A stretch of DNA of 64,000 nucleotides from Arthrobacter sp. EpRS71 (GCF_001512285.1 NZ_LNUV01000006.1:272058-336057); one strand, 5' to 3'. Counted from the first letter of the stretch, positions 49,752 through 59,503 are shown. Notes: generated by a model from the letters alone, not told the origin. Made by a program: numbers and translations.

Positions 49752-49886
49752 GTTGTGAGGCCCACTCTTCGGGGTTCGTGGGGGTTTTGGGGCGCAGAGT
49801 GGGCCCCGCAACGCGAGAGTGGTGTCTTGTGAGGCCTGCTCTGCGGGGTTCATGGGGGTTTTGGGGCGCAGAGCGGGCCCCGCAAC
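49752..49886. repeat. 61-bp hairpin repeats, copies G and H, 74-bp period
   Basis: Arms GTTGTGAGGCCCACTCTTCG (49752) with CGCAGAGTGGGCCCCGCAAC (49793-49812), then a second copy at 49826-49886. The loops (GGGTTCGTGGGGGTTTTGGGG and one-base variant, each 21) and the spacer GCGAGAGTGGTGT match the family layout. It lies between nanE and the oxidoreductase gene on the same strand. Confidence 0.92.
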
Positions 49887-49893
49887 GCAGGGC

Positions 49894-50580
49894 CTACGCG
49901 TGCATCGCGCCCTTGAACCAGCCCGTAATCGACGCCGGATGGGTGATCGCGGTGCCAACAACCACGGCAAAGGCGCCGGCGTCCAGGGCCTGACGGGCGT
50001 GGGCGGGGGTGTGGATGCGGCCCTCTGCGATGAGTGGTTTGCCCAGGTCAGCGGAGGCGATCTGCTCCAACAGCTCCAGGTCCGGACCGTCGGTCTTAGG
50101 GCGCTCGCCAGTGTAACCGGACAACGTGGTGCCGATCAGGTCTGCCCCCGCTTCCACAGCAGCAACGGCATCCTCAAACGAGCCGCAATCTGCCATGACC
50201 AGTGCATGGGACTCCGAGTGGATACCGGCAACAGTGTCAGCAAGGCAAAGCCCATCGGGCCGTGAACGGCGCGTTCCATCAATCGCCACAACATGCGCGC
50301 CCGCATTCGCCACGGCCAGGGCGTGCCGGAGTGTGGGTGTAATGAAGACGCCGTGGTGCCCGTCCTTCCAGAGGCCAATGACAGGAACCTCGACGGCGGT
50401 GCGCGTGAACTGCACGTCGGCCAACCCTTGGACACGGATCGCCGCGGCGCCCCCGATGACCGCCGATGCCGCCACTTGCCCCGTGGTCCGGGGATCGCGC
50501 ATGGGCTCTCCGGGGTATGCCTGACAGGAGACGATCAGTTGGGAACGGAGGGCCTCGAGGCCTGTGGGGGTGAGGATCAT
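49894..50580 (-). CDS. nanE: N-acetylmannosamine-6-phosphate 2-epimerase
   Basis: 228 residues, a TIM barrel. The segments SCQAYPGEPMRD, VEVPVIGLWKDGHHG (catalytic Lys) and ADCGSFEDAVAAVEAGADLI are typical, and LIAEGRIHTPAHARQAL closes the phosphate site. It turns ManNAc-6-P into GlcNAc-6-P. Last gene of the sialic acid operon; it is 21 bp after nanK. Confidence 0.93.
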   Translation of the reverse strand: MILTPTGLEALRSQLIVSCQAYPGEPMRDPRTTGQVAASAVIGGAAAIRVQGLADVQFTRTAVEVPVIGLWKDGHHGVFITPTLRHALAVANAGAHVVAIDGTRRSRPDGLCLADTVAGIHSESHALVMADCGSFEDAVAAVEAGADLIGTTLSGYTGERPKTDGPDLELLEQIASADLGKPLIAEGRIHTPAHARQALDAGAFAVVVGTAITHPASITGWFKGAMHA

Positions 50581-50601
50581 GATGTCTCCCTTACTTACGG
50601 A

Positions 50602-51603
50602 CTACTTAAGAGCGAGTTTTGCCGCGCCAACAATGGCAGCGGTGTTGCCGAGGCGTGCCCTCACAACGGGCACGGAGGCCAAGGGAGCCAGCAGTTCCTG
50701 ACGCAAGGCGAACTCCATGGGCTTCCACCAGAGCTCGCCGGCGTCGGCCAAACCACCGGAAATCACCACGGTTTCGGGGTCAAGAATGTTGATGAGTCCG
50801 CCTACGGCTTGCCCGGCGGCGGCTGCGCCGACGTCTATGGCACACAAAGCAGCGGCGCGGCCGTCCGCCGATCCTGCGGCAGCACCGCCGTCGGGCGTTT
50901 CAGCAGCAGAGGCCAGCGCAAACACGCCACGCGTGTCCGAAGCCTCCAAGGCAGAACCGCCGAACCGCAGGAACGCCTCGTAGAGGGCCGGCCCGGAAGC
51001 GATCGCCTCGACGTGCCCGACCGAACCGCACACACACGGCAGCGGAACACCGTCGGAAACCGCCAATGGCGATGCGAAGTGCCCAACGTGCCCGCCCACG
51101 AAGCGGTGCCCCAGTACAGGCGATCCGTCCAGCACGAAGCTCCCGCCCACGCCGGTTCCGAACGCCACCATGAGCGAACTTGAGGATCCAGCGGCCGCAC
51201 CCAGCCAGGCCTCGCCGAGGGCATGGGCGTGGACATCATTGACGGCGCGCACGGTCTGTACGGACGGGGCAGCGAGTGAAAGTCGGGCAGACAGCCCAGC
51301 AACAAGCGAAGTCCCGGCCCAGCCACGGATCGCGTCGGTCGCAGAGACGACGGTCCCGGCAACAGCATCAATGACCCCGGCGGAGCCGATGCCGACGCCG
51401 GAAACTGACATTCCGGCGTCGGCAGCGCGCTCCACCAAGCCCGTGATCAGCGCAGCGGTGGCGTCGAGGATCGCTTCGCCACCGGCCCGGTTCAACGTCG
51501 GAATGGTCTCCGACATGAGCACTTCACCAGAGCGGGCAACAACCCCGGCGGCGGTTTTGGTGCCGCCGAGGTCAACGCCGATCACGTGGGTCATGGAAGT
51601 CAT
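50602..51603 (-). CDS. nanK: ROK-family N-acetylmannosamine kinase
   Basis: 333 residues. The phosphate motif is VIGVDLGGTKTAAGVV. The ROK zinc site is CVCGSVGHVE with an upstream His (GHVGHFASPL). It should phosphorylate ManNAc at C6, between NanA and NanE in the pathway. ROK kinases also take glucose, so the assignment relies on the operon. Confidence 0.88.
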   Translation of the reverse strand: MTSMTHVIGVDLGGTKTAAGVVARSGEVLMSETIPTLNRAGGEAILDATAALITGLVERAADAGMSVSGVGIGSAGVIDAVAGTVVSATDAIRGWAGTSLVAGLSARLSLAAPSVQTVRAVNDVHAHALGEAWLGAAAGSSSSLMVAFGTGVGGSFVLDGSPVLGHRFVGGHVGHFASPLAVSDGVPLPCVCGSVGHVEAIASGPALYEAFLRFGGSALEASDTRGVFALASAAETPDGGAAAGSADGRAAALCAIDVGAAAAGQAVGGLINILDPETVVISGGLADAGELWWKPMEFALRQELLAPLASVPVVRARLGNTAAIVGAAKLALK

Positions 51604-51609
51604 AAAAAC

Positions 51610-52527
51610 CTAGACCAGCCCGTTCCGCTCCAGAATTTCGCGGATCGCGGCAGTCTCGGAGTCGTTCAAGGACAGCATCGGCGAGCTCATGGTGTTGGAC
51701 TCGATCACGCCCATCACCTGCAGCGCGGTCTTGAACGCACCCAGGCCAGCAGCGCCTCCGGAGACGCGGCCGTTGGGGGTGTAGACGATCTCGAAGACGT
51801 CGGCCAGGCGATCCTGCTCGCGGGCCGCGAGAGCCCAGTCGCCGGCCTGCGCGGCGTCGAACAGGCGGCGGTAGCCGGCCGGGTCGACGTTGCCGAGGCC
51901 TGGAACAACGCCCTGCGCGCCGCCCAGGAGGGCGCCGTCCACCACAACTTCGTGACCGGTGAAGATGTCGAAGTTGGGGATGTCCTTGGCCGCGAGGAGC
52001 AGTTGGCGGAAGGAGACGTCGTCGCCGGAGGAGTCCTTGACGCCGGCAATGACGCCGTCGCGGCCGAGGCGGACCAAGAGGTCCGTGGGCAGCTTGAAGT
52101 GTGTGCGGACCGGGACGTCGTAGGCGAAGATCGGCTTCTCGATGGCGGCGTGGATGCTGCGGAAGTGGGTTTCGGTCTCCGCGGCGTTGCCAATGGCGTA
52201 GTACATGGAGGTAACCACGATCGCGTCGGCGCCGAGGTCTACCACCTTGCGCGCTTCTTCGATGACGCGGGTGGTGGTCTGCTCGTTGGCGCCCACGATC
52301 AGCGGAACTGCTCCAGCGTTGGCGTCGGCGATGGTGGAGACCACCAACTCACGCTCATCGTTGGTCAGGTAGGGGACTTCGCCGGAGGAGCCCAGGACGA
52401 ACAGGCCGGACACACCGCCGTCGATCAGGTGCTTGGTGACGTTTTTCAGCGACGCGGTGTCGATGCTGCCGTCTGCGTGGCGGGGGGTGATGACCGGGGG
52501 GATGACGCCCTGGAACTGAGTGGACAC
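51610..52527 (-). CDS. nanA: N-acetylneuraminate lyase (DHDPS/NAL family)
   Basis: 305 residues of the class I aldolase fold. The carboxylate-binding motif is LGSSGEVPYL. The catalytic Tyr is in IFAYDVPVRTH and the Schiff-base Lys in AGVKDSSGDD. The family includes dihydrodipicolinate synthase and related lyases; YDVP is intermediate. The nanK and nanE neighbours make sialic acid cleavage to ManNAc and pyruvate the best reading. Confidence 0.87.
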   Translation of the reverse strand: MSTQFQGVIPPVITPRHADGSIDTASLKNVTKHLIDGGVSGLFVLGSSGEVPYLTNDERELVVSTIADANAGAVPLIVGANEQTTTRVIEEARKVVDLGADAIVVTSMYYAIGNAAETETHFRSIHAAIEKPIFAYDVPVRTHFKLPTDLLVRLGRDGVIAGVKDSSGDDVSFRQLLLAAKDIPNFDIFTGHEVVVDGALLGGAQGVVPGLGNVDPAGYRRLFDAAQAGDWALAAREQDRLADVFEIVYTPNGRVSGGAAGLGAFKTALQVMGVIESNTMSSPMLSLNDSETAAIREILERNGLV

Positions 52528-52563
52528 AGAATTCTCCGTTGTTTGTAGCTTGTGAAGGGGAAA

Positions 52564-53370
52564 CTAGATGTGGAGCAGGCTGGGCGCGGCGCCCAGCAGC
52601 TTCTTGGTGTAGTCGTTGCTCGGGTTGTCGAAGACCTGCGCGGCTGAGCCTTGTTCGACGATCTTGCCGAAGTACATGACGCAGATACGGTCCGAGACGT
52701 AGCGGACGGTCTGGATATCGTGCGAGATGAACACCATGCCGAGGTTCAGCTGCGTTTTCAGGTCGGAGAGCAGGTTCAGGACCTGCGCACGGACGGAAAC
52801 GTCCAGCGCCGACGTCGGCTCGTCCGCCACGATGATGTCCGGGTCCAAAGCCAACGCGCGGGCGATCGCCACGCGCTGGCGCTGGCCGCCGGAAACCTGC
52901 GACGGCGTCACTTCGGCTGCCGAGTGTGGCAAGCCCACCAGCGCCAAGAGTTCCTTGACCTTGGCGGCACGGGAAGCAGCGTTGCCGATCCCATGGATCT
53001 GAAGGGGATCAGTGAGGATGTCCTGGATGGTCATGCGCGGGTTCAAGGCGGTCGCCGGGTCCTGGAAGACCACGGAGACGGAGCGCCCAAACTGTTTGCG
53101 CATGGCCGCGTTCCGCTTGATGGCCGGCTTTCCGTGGAACAAAACCTTGCCCGACGTCGGCGGCTGAAGTCCCACGAGCACCGAAGCGAGGGTGGACTTG
53201 CCGCAGCCGGACTCGCCCACGATGCCGACGGTTTCGCCGCGGCTGATGGTGAAGTCCACGCCGTCAACAGCTTTGACGATATTTGGACGGAACAGGCCGC
53301 CGGTCCGTGCGTGGTGGTAGACCTTGACGTCCTTGAGCTCGATGACCGGCTTCCCGGTGGATTCACTCAT
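52564..53370 (-). CDS. Oligopeptide-class ABC ATPase of the sialic acid transporter
   Basis: 268 residues. Walker [11 protein letters not shown], signature [10 protein letters not shown] and Walker [13 protein letters not shown] are intact. The C-terminal [18 protein letters not shown] and [20 protein letters not shown] are typical of the OppF side. It overlaps the fused gene before it by 4 bp and fits SatD of H. ducreyi-type transporters. Confidence 0.9.
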   Translation of the reverse strand: MSESTGKPVIELKDVKVYHHARTGGLFRPNIVKAVDGVDFTISRGETVGIVGESGCGKSTLASVLVGLQPPTSGKVLFHGKPAIKRNAAMRKQFGRSVSVVFQDPATALNPRMTIQDILTDPLQIHGIGNAASRAAKVKELLALVGLPHSAAEVTPSQVSGGQRQRVAIARALALDPDIIVADEPTSALDVSVRAQVLNLLSDLKTQLNLGMVFISHDIQTVRYVSDRICVMYFGKIVEQGSAAQVFDNPSNDYTKKLLGAAPSLLHI

Positions 53371-55487
53371 TTCGCATCCTCCTTCAGGTGGCTCGCCCAG
53401 TAGTGGTCGGCATCGCCGCCGTTGACGGAGCCAACGGAAGAAACAGCGGTGAGGACCAGTTTCTGGTGGGGATCGGCGTCGGGTCGCAGTGAGCGGGCCG
53501 CGAAGCGGTCGCCCGTGGCGAAGTCCCGCGGGGACGGAACCGTGCCGGGGATCTGGTGGAGGCGGACAGCGTCGGCTTCGATGGACAGCACCGCGCCGAG
53601 GAGTCCACGGGTGTACTCGTGCTTGGGATTCTGCAGAAGCTCGGAAGCCTGTGCGGATTCCACCACTTGGCCGGCGTACATCACCGTGATGCGGTGGGCC
53701 AGCGAGGCGACCAACGCGAGGTCGTGGCTGACGAACACCATGGCGAAGCCGAGTTGTTCACGCAGTTCGTTGAGCAGGTCAACAACCTGCTTCTGGACCG
53801 TGACGTCCAGGGCGGTGGTGGGCTCGTCGGCAACAACGATCTTCGGTGAACGGGAGAGGGCCATGGCGATCAGCACGCGTTGGCGCTGGCCGCCGGAGAG
53901 CTCATGCGGGTAGCTGGCGAGGGTCCGGACGGGATCCAGTTTCACCATTTCCAGGAGCTCGGCAGGAGTTTTGCGCCCACCGCGTTTGGTGAGTTGTTCC
54001 AGCTGGTCCTTGATCTTCATGGACGGATTCAGGGAGCTCAACGCATCCTGGTACACCATGGCGATCTGCTCGCCGCGGAGGCCCTCATAGGCCTTGACGT
54101 TGCTGTGCTTGGTGGCGGCGTCCAGGAGTTCCTTGCCGTCGAACGTGATGGAGCCGGTGACCTGGGCAGTCTTGGGCAGCAGCCCCATCACGGCCAGGGA
54201 AGTGATGGACTTGCCACAACCGGATTCGCCCACCAGGCCCATGGTTTCGCCTTCGCGGACGGTGAAGGAGACGTTATCCACGATCGCGATGTCGCCAAAG
54301 CGGCCCGGGAAGCGGATGGACAGGTTCTTCACTTCCAGCACGTTGCGGGCCTCGGGAGAAACCTGCGGGAGGCGGTCGGTGCGCTTCGCTTCGATGGCTG
54401 CCAAGAGTTCCAGTTCGCGATCCAGCAGGAGGTGCGGGTTGGCTGCGGCGAGCTTCACGTCGGTGAGCACGGCTGAGGTTCCCGCCTCTGAAGCGACGCC
54501 GTCAGCGGAAGCCGGGATGACGCCGTCGAGCTCGTGTGCCTCAACCACGGAAGGCTGGGCAACGGAGGTGGCAACCTCGGCATCGACAGCAACGGCTGCG
54601 GAGGATCCGTCGTCGTCCTTTACTACAGGTGCGCGGCGCAGCTTCGGGTTCACCATGGCGTCTGTGAGGCCCTCGGCCAGGATGTTCAGTGACAGCACGG
54701 TCAGCAGGATGGTGAGGCCGGCGAAGGTAGTGGCCCACCAGCCGCCGGACAGGACCAGGTTGCGGCCGTAGGAGATCACGTTGCCCCAGGAAGGAGCGGG
54801 GTCCTGTACGCCGGCGCCCAGGAAGGACAGCGAGGCTTCGAGGATGATGGCGTCGGCCACCATGACCGTGGCGAACACCAGCACGGGAGCGGCGGTGTTC
54901 CGGACGATGTGCTTGACCAGGATGTAGAAACGGCCTGCACCGATCACACGCTCGGCACGGACGTAGTCTTCGCCGTACTGGGCCAGCACGTTGGCGCGGA
55001 CCACACGGGCCAGCTGCGGGGTGTAAATAATGGCGATCGCGATGATGATGGTGGGCACCGAGTTGCCGAATGCCGCCAACAGCACGGCGGCCAGGGCGAT
55101 GCCGGGGAATGCCATGAGGATGTCCATGAGCCGCATGATGATCTCGTTCACGGACTTGCTGGAGGTGGCCGCGAAGGAACCGAGAAGCGCGCCGGCAAGA
55201 ATGGCCAGGGCAACCGCGCCGAGGCCGATCATCAGCGAGGACTGTGCACCAAACAGGAGCCGGGAGAAAATGTCGCGGCCCAGGCGGTCGGTGCCGAAGA
55301 AGTGCTCGGCGCCGGGCGGCGTGGCGGGAATGAACGTCTCCAGGGGATCGTGTGGAGCGATGACCGGCGCGGAGATCGCTGCCAGCACAATCACGATGAG
55401 GAAGAGCAGGGCGATACGGGAGCCCCAGGGCAGGGCCTTGAAACGAATGCCCGGGGCACTTAGCCGTTCTGCGAGCTTGCTGCGCAT
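53367..55487 (-). CDS. Fused ABC permease-ATPase of the sialic acid transporter (SatC-type)
   Basis: 706 residues. Residues ~1-290 are a DppC-like permease (HFFGTDRLGRDIFSRLLFGA; six helices; EAA loop VIGAGRFYILVKHIVRN). An acidic/Ala linker of about 90 residues follows. Residues ~390-706 are an ATPase: [32 protein letters not shown], then the Opp-type tail. The same fusion occurs in SatC of Haemophilus ducreyi and SiaG of Corynebacterium. It overlaps its neighbour genes. Confidence 0.92.
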   Translation of the reverse strand: MRSKLAERLSAPGIRFKALPWGSRIALLFLIVIVLAAISAPVIAPHDPLETFIPATPPGAEHFFGTDRLGRDIFSRLLFGAQSSLMIGLGAVALAILAGALLGSFAATSSKSVNEIIMRLMDILMAFPGIALAAVLLAAFGNSVPTIIIAIAIIYTPQLARVVRANVLAQYGEDYVRAERVIGAGRFYILVKHIVRNTAAPVLVFATVMVADAIILEASLSFLGAGVQDPAPSWGNVISYGRNLVLSGGWWATTFAGLTILLTVLSLNILAEGLTDAMVNPKLRRAPVVKDDDGSSAAVAVDAEVATSVAQPSVVEAHELDGVIPASADGVASEAGTSAVLTDVKLAAANPHLLLDRELELLAAIEAKRTDRLPQVSPEARNVLEVKNLSIRFPGRFGDIAIVDNVSFTVREGETMGLVGESGCGKSITSLAVMGLLPKTAQVTGSITFDGKELLDAATKHSNVKAYEGLRGEQIAMVYQDALSSLNPSMKIKDQLEQLTKRGGRKTPAELLEMVKLDPVRTLASYPHELSGGQRQRVLIAMALSRSPKIVVADEPTTALDVTVQKQVVDLLNELREQLGFAMVFVSHDLALVASLAHRITVMYAGQVVESAQASELLQNPKHEYTRGLLGAVLSIEADAVRLHQIPGTVPSPRDFATGDRFAARSLRPDADPHQKLVLTAVSSVGSVNGGDADHYWASHLKEDAK

Positions 55488-55490
55488 GAG

Positions 55491-56447
55491 CTATACCGTC
55501 CTGATTCGGGGGTTGATGAGCAGGTAGAGGAGGTCCACCACGATGTTCACCAGAACAAAGGTGACCGAGATGGTGAGCACCACGCCCTGGACCAGGTTGA
55601 CGTCCAGGTTGGTGATGCCGTTGAGGATCAGTTGGCCCATGCCGGGCAGGGCAAAAATCATTTCAATCACGACGGCGCCGCCCAGCAGGTAGCCGACGCG
55701 AAGTCCCAGCACGGTCACCGGGGTGACGAGCGCGTTGCGGAGGACGTTCTTGGAGACCACCTCGCGGTAGGGGACACCGTTGCCGATGGCGGTGCGGACG
55801 TAGTCGCGGTCCAGTTCCTCCACCATCGAGGTGCGGACCACGCGGATCAGCGACGCTGACACGGGGATGCCGAGGGCGAGTGCCGGGAGGGCCATCGAGT
55901 TGAGCCAACCGCCAAAGCCGGATTCCGGCGTCGCAATTCCGCCCGAGGGGAACATCGGGTTCTCACCGAGGGCGAACCACTGGATGAGCAGGATGCCGAG
56001 CCAGAACGACGGCGTGGCGATCGCGGCGATGGAGAAGACGCGGACCAGCTGGTCCTGCCATTTGTCGCGGTACAGGGCGCCCATGATGCCGAACGCCAGG
56101 GAGAGGACGATCGCGATGAGGACGCCAAGGAAGGTGAGCTGGAGCGTCAGGGGGAACGCCGAGCCGATCATGGATGCCACCGACTTGGCCGGTGGTGTGG
56201 TGGTGCCGAGGTCGAATTGCAGGAGCTTGCCGAGGAATCGGAAGTACTGCAGGACCAGGGGGTCATTCAGGCCATTGTCCTGGCGGTACTGCTGCTTGGC
56301 TTCTTCACTGGCGCCATCGCCGAGGGCGGAGCTTGCCTGATCGCCGGGAGCGGCCTGCAGGACGAGGAAGACGAGCAACGTAATGCCCAGGATCATCAAT
56401 GGCAATGCTGCAAGTCTGCGGCCTAGCAAACGCAATATGGTGACCAA
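55491..56447 (-). CDS. Oligopeptide-class ABC permease (SatB-type)
   Basis: 318 residues with six membrane helices, beginning LLGRRLAALPLMILGITLLV. The EAA loop is AIGNGVPYREVVSKNVLRNA near residue 220. It pairs with the permease half of the fused protein encoded 3 bp downstream. A hairpin repeat separates it from the binding-protein gene. Confidence 0.92.
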   Translation of the reverse strand: MVTILRLLGRRLAALPLMILGITLLVFLVLQAAPGDQASSALGDGASEEAKQQYRQDNGLNDPLVLQYFRFLGKLLQFDLGTTTPPAKSVASMIGSAFPLTLQLTFLGVLIAIVLSLAFGIMGALYRDKWQDQLVRVFSIAAIATPSFWLGILLIQWFALGENPMFPSGGIATPESGFGGWLNSMALPALALGIPVSASLIRVVRTSMVEELDRDYVRTAIGNGVPYREVVSKNVLRNALVTPVTVLGLRVGYLLGGAVVIEMIFALPGMGQLILNGITNLDVNLVQGVVLTISVTFVLVNIVVDLLYLLINPRIRTV

Positions 56448-56476
56448 TGTGTTCTCCGGTTGGTTGGATGCTGCTG

Positions 56477-56536
56477 GTTGCGGGCCCGCTCTGCGGGTTA
56501 TTTGGGGGGTTAAGGCCGCAGAGCGGGCCCCACAAC
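56477..56536. repeat. 61-bp-family hairpin repeat, copy I, inside the sialic acid operon
   Basis: Arms GTTGCGGGCCCGCTCTGCG (19 nt, 56477-56495) and CGCAGAGCGGGCCCCACAAC (56517-56536) flank a 21-bp loop. On the transcribed minus strand the arms pair with one G-U and one bulge. It is placed 12 bp after the binding-protein stop and 29 bp before the permease start. Confidence 0.9.
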
Positions 56537-56548
56537 TCGAGGGGTGCT

Positions 56549-58171
56549 TTAGGCGGTTCGTCCGACGTCGATGAAGGACAAGCCGGTGGTGGGCAGGGGC
56601 TGGAAGCCGTTGAGCTTCTTCTCATCCCATGCGCTGGGCAGTTGGCGGTGGAAGACCGGGTACAAGGGAACTTCGTCCGAAACCATGTCCACGATTTCGC
56701 CCACGATCTTCTTGGCGTCGTCACCGGATGCCTGGGAGCCCTTGTTCATGAGTTCCTGCAGTTTGGTACGTTCCGGGGTGGTCCAGAAGGCACGCTTGTC
56801 CATCCACGTTGCGCCCGAGTAGAACCAGCTCAGCAGCAGGTCTGCATCGTTGCCGAAGACGGACGGATCGCCCGGGGCTGCAACTACGGAGAAGTCGCCC
56901 TTGCCCACGCGGTCGCTGTACAGGGCGCCGGACTGCAGGCTCTTCACAGTGACCTTGACGCCGGGGATCTTGTTCCAGGATTCGAGGATCAGTGGAGCAA
57001 CGTCCTTGACCCAGGCGGTGTCCGTGGTGAGGAGTTCGAACTCGAGGTTGGTCACGCCAGCCTGCTTCAGGAGCTCCTCGGCCTTGGAGGTGTCAAAGCC
57101 ATAGACGTTCTTGGCCTTGACGTAGTCCGGGTGGCCTTCCTGGAAGTAGGACGTGGCGGCCTTGGCGTTGCCGAACAGGGCCTTCTTGATGATGGATTCT
57201 TTGTCCATGCCGTAGTGCAGGGCCTGACGGACCAGTTTGTTGTCGAACGGTGCCTTGGCGCAGTTGAACATAAGGAACAACAGGCCGAAGGACTGGACGG
57301 ATTCAACCTTGACCTTGGACTTCAGGCCGTCGACGTCCAGGTAAGGAACGTCTTCGATCGCCTGAACGCGGCCGGACTGGACCGCGGTGACGCGGGCAGC
57401 GGCGTCGGAAAGCAGCAGCCAGGTCATGCCCTTGGCCAGTGCCGGCTTGGGGCCGTTGTAATCGGCGAAAGCTTCGAAGACGATCTTGTCGTCCTTGACT
57501 GCCGAGATGAGCTTGTACGGACCGGAGCCCACGGGCTTCGCGTCGAAGGCCTTCAGGTCCGTGGCGAGTGCCTTGGGGACGATCTTGACCACCGAGATGC
57601 GTGGACCGAAGCCGGGGAAGGCGTACTTCAGGGTGAACTCCACCGTCTTCGCATCCAGCGGCTTGACGTCCTGGATGAAGGGGATGAACTGGGAGAACAG
57701 GGACTTGTTGGCCGGGTCCATCACACGGGTGAAGGAGAAGGCGACGTCTTCGGTGGTGACGGGGGAACCGTCGTGGAACTTGGCGCCTTCGCGGATGGTC
57801 ACCTGGTAGGTGGTGTCGTTGACCTTCTTGGGGTCCGTGGCTGCCAAGGCGTTGTACGGCTGACGCGTGGCGGGGTGCAGTTCGATGAGGCCTTCGAAGA
57901 TGTGCAGGTTGGCTGCCATCGGGGTAGCGCCGGAAGAGCTCAGCGGGTCAAAACCGGTGGACAGCGCATAGGAGATGCCGGCCTCAATGATGAGGTCCTT
58001 GTTGACCGCAGCCGTGTTGGTGGTGGTGCCCGTGGTGGTGCTGGCAGCGCCGCCGCACGCAGAAAGGGTTGCCGTGAAGGCGGCTGCTGCACCAACTGCG
58101 CCGCTTAGCTTCAGGAAGTTCCGGCGGCTGGCGTCGTTGACCAGCGGCAGGCTGTGGATCGTCTTGCTCAT
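56549..58171 (-). CDS. Sialic acid-binding lipoprotein, Tat-exported (SatA-type)
   Basis: 540 residues from an ATG at 58171 after GGTGAGG. The signal carries a perfect Tat motif, SRRNFLK, then [15 protein letters not shown] with lipobox Cys. Oligopeptide-binding folds follow ([60 protein letters not shown]). The sialic acid assignment comes from the operon: NanA, NanK and NanE plus a SatC-type fusion. Folded export suggests it binds a cofactor-free but tightly folded state. Confidence 0.9.
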   Translation of the reverse strand: MSKTIHSLPLVNDASRRNFLKLSGAVGAAAAFTATLSACGGAASTTTGTTTNTAAVNKDLIIEAGISYALSTGFDPLSSSGATPMAANLHIFEGLIELHPATRQPYNALAATDPKKVNDTTYQVTIREGAKFHDGSPVTTEDVAFSFTRVMDPANKSLFSQFIPFIQDVKPLDAKTVEFTLKYAFPGFGPRISVVKIVPKALATDLKAFDAKPVGSGPYKLISAVKDDKIVFEAFADYNGPKPALAKGMTWLLLSDAAARVTAVQSGRVQAIEDVPYLDVDGLKSKVKVESVQSFGLLFLMFNCAKAPFDNKLVRQALHYGMDKESIIKKALFGNAKAATSYFQEGHPDYVKAKNVYGFDTSKAEELLKQAGVTNLEFELLTTDTAWVKDVAPLILESWNKIPGVKVTVKSLQSGALYSDRVGKGDFSVVAAPGDPSVFGNDADLLLSWFYSGATWMDKRAFWTTPERTKLQELMNKGSQASGDDAKKIVGEIVDMVSDEVPLYPVFHRQLPSAWDEKKLNGFQPLPTTGLSFIDVGRTA

Positions 58172-58202
58172 AGGGTGCCTCACCATTCGCGTTTCGTGGG
58201 TT

Positions 58203-58223
58203 ATCGGATGTAGGACGTCCGAT
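58203..58223. promoter_or_regulatory. Candidate FadR/GntR operator of the sialic acid operon
   Basis: ATCGGA-9 bp-TCCGAT forms a dyad whose centre reads GTAGGAC, the GTnnnAC core of FadR-type sites. The 10-mer TATCGGATGT at 58202-58211 recurs in reverse at 58344-58353, nearer the regulator gene. Both lie in the divergent gap. Confidence 0.6.
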
Positions 58224-58456
58224 GCTCGTATGGAAACTGTAAGGGCGGTCACAAGAGAACGTCAAGTGAGTGATTGCCGGCTGCGGCCGGTGCGGAAGGG
58301 AATTCTCAAAGGAATTCGGCGGCACAGCTATCAGGGAGGTGGGACATCCGATATTGTATGCTGCGAGTAACTCATTCTGCGGTGGGCACTAAGCTCGCCT
58401 CAATATTAACACCGCACCGCCTTCTTGCAGGGTGGCGCATTGGCTAGGAGAGCGCC

Positions 58457-59185
58457 ATGACAACTTCCGGTGTGGTTCCGCAGGCGCGGTTCAGTGCACA
58501 GGCCCGGCTGCGTGCTTTGCAGTCGGACATTATGGAATTGATCCTCGAACGCGAACTCGAGGCCGGCGATCCATTGCCCACGGAGAGCGAGCTTTCCGGC
58601 GCACTCGGAGTGGGGCGCAATACGCTCCGCGAATCCCTCAAAGTTCTCCAGGCCCTGGGCGTGATTGAGATCCGGCACGGCTTCGGCATGTTCGTGGCGC
58701 CGAGCAACTTTGATGCCCTTGCGGACGGCCTGACTTTCCGGGGCCGGCTGTCCCTGCGCCATCAGGGGTTGGAGGCCCTGCAGTTGGTTGATGTCCGCCA
58801 GGCATTGGAGTCGGGCCTGATCGGTTCCTCCATGGACGTCATGTCCAAAGAGCAGTTGGCTTCGATTGAAGAGGCCGTGAAGCAGATGGAGGACTTGGCC
58901 TCAGCGGGGGAGAACTTCGTTGCCGCGGACGCCGAGTTCCACCGCCGTCTTTTCGAGCCCCTTAATAACGAGCTCTTGATCAATCTCATGGGCGTCTTCT
59001 GGAAGGTCTACCGGAAAATCCATGTGGAGATCGGTCCCGGCAACGAGGATCTGGTCAAGACGGCAGCCATGCACCGCAGCATCTACGCTGCGGTTGCGGC
59101 CGGGGATAAAGTTTCAGCGTCCGAATTGCTGAACCGCCACTTCGACGGTATTCGTCGACGCATCACTGAGGCCGTGGAGGACTGA
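58457..59185 (+). CDS. FadR-type GntR-family regulator of sialic acid genes
   Basis: 242 residues. The N-terminal winged helix is LPTESELSGALGVGRNTLRE (about residues 35-54). The C-terminal FCD domain carries DAEFHRRLF, MHRSIYAAVAAG and RHFDGI, with His residues that bind metal and effector. It is divergent from the binding-protein gene across 285 bp. By analogy with NanR regulators it likely senses sialic acid or ManNAc-6-P. Confidence 0.9.
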   Translation: MTTSGVVPQARFSAQARLRALQSDIMELILERELEAGDPLPTESELSGALGVGRNTLRESLKVLQALGVIEIRHGFGMFVAPSNFDALADGLTFRGRLSLRHQGLEALQLVDVRQALESGLIGSSMDVMSKEQLASIEEAVKQMEDLASAGENFVAADAEFHRRLFEPLNNELLINLMGVFWKVYRKIHVEIGPGNEDLVKTAAMHRSIYAAVAAGDKVSASELLNRHFDGIRRRITEAVED

Positions 59186-59201
59186 GCCTCCGCGCCTAAC
59201 A

Positions 59202-59247
59202 CAAGGGCCGCCGTCGTACTTTCCGAAAGTACGACGGCGGCCCTTTC
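59202..59247 (+). terminator. Terminator of the GntR gene
   Basis: A long, nearly perfect stem of 21 bp (AGGGCCGCCGTCGTACTTTC and complement) with a tiny loop, then CTTTC. It lies 17 bp after the regulator stop. Confidence 0.85.
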
Positions 59248-59280
59248 AGTTCTGCGTGCGGGTCACCTGCAGCTGAGCAT

Positions 59281-59316
59281 AAAAAAGACCCGCACCGGCG
59301 AACCGGTGCGGGTCTT
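59281..59316 (-). terminator. Terminator of tRNA-Arg
   Basis: On the minus strand AAGACCCGCACCGG and its complement form a stem with a TTCG loop, followed by TTTTTTATG. It is just 3' of tRNA-Arg. Confidence 0.85.
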
Positions 59317-59322
59317 CATCTG

Positions 59323-59396
<74 letters not shown>

Positions 59397-59503
59397 ATTT
59401 CGCGTGATTCTCGGCGGTCTGTTTCTCTGACCCCCTCGAACCTCAATAAACTTTACAGAAGTTCATGTGAAGTTCCAAATCGAAAAGCTGTAATCTAGGC
59501 AAC

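Noticed and set aside
43636..49886. Tandem 74-bp repeats considered as CRISPR arrays
   Set aside because: Both repeat arms and loops are conserved between units, there are only two or three units per array, spacers are not unique, and no cas gene is present.
56447..58108. 553-codon open frame antisense to the binding-protein gene
   Set aside because: The opposite strand carries a Tat lipoprotein with clear family motifs; the frame is a codon-bias shadow.
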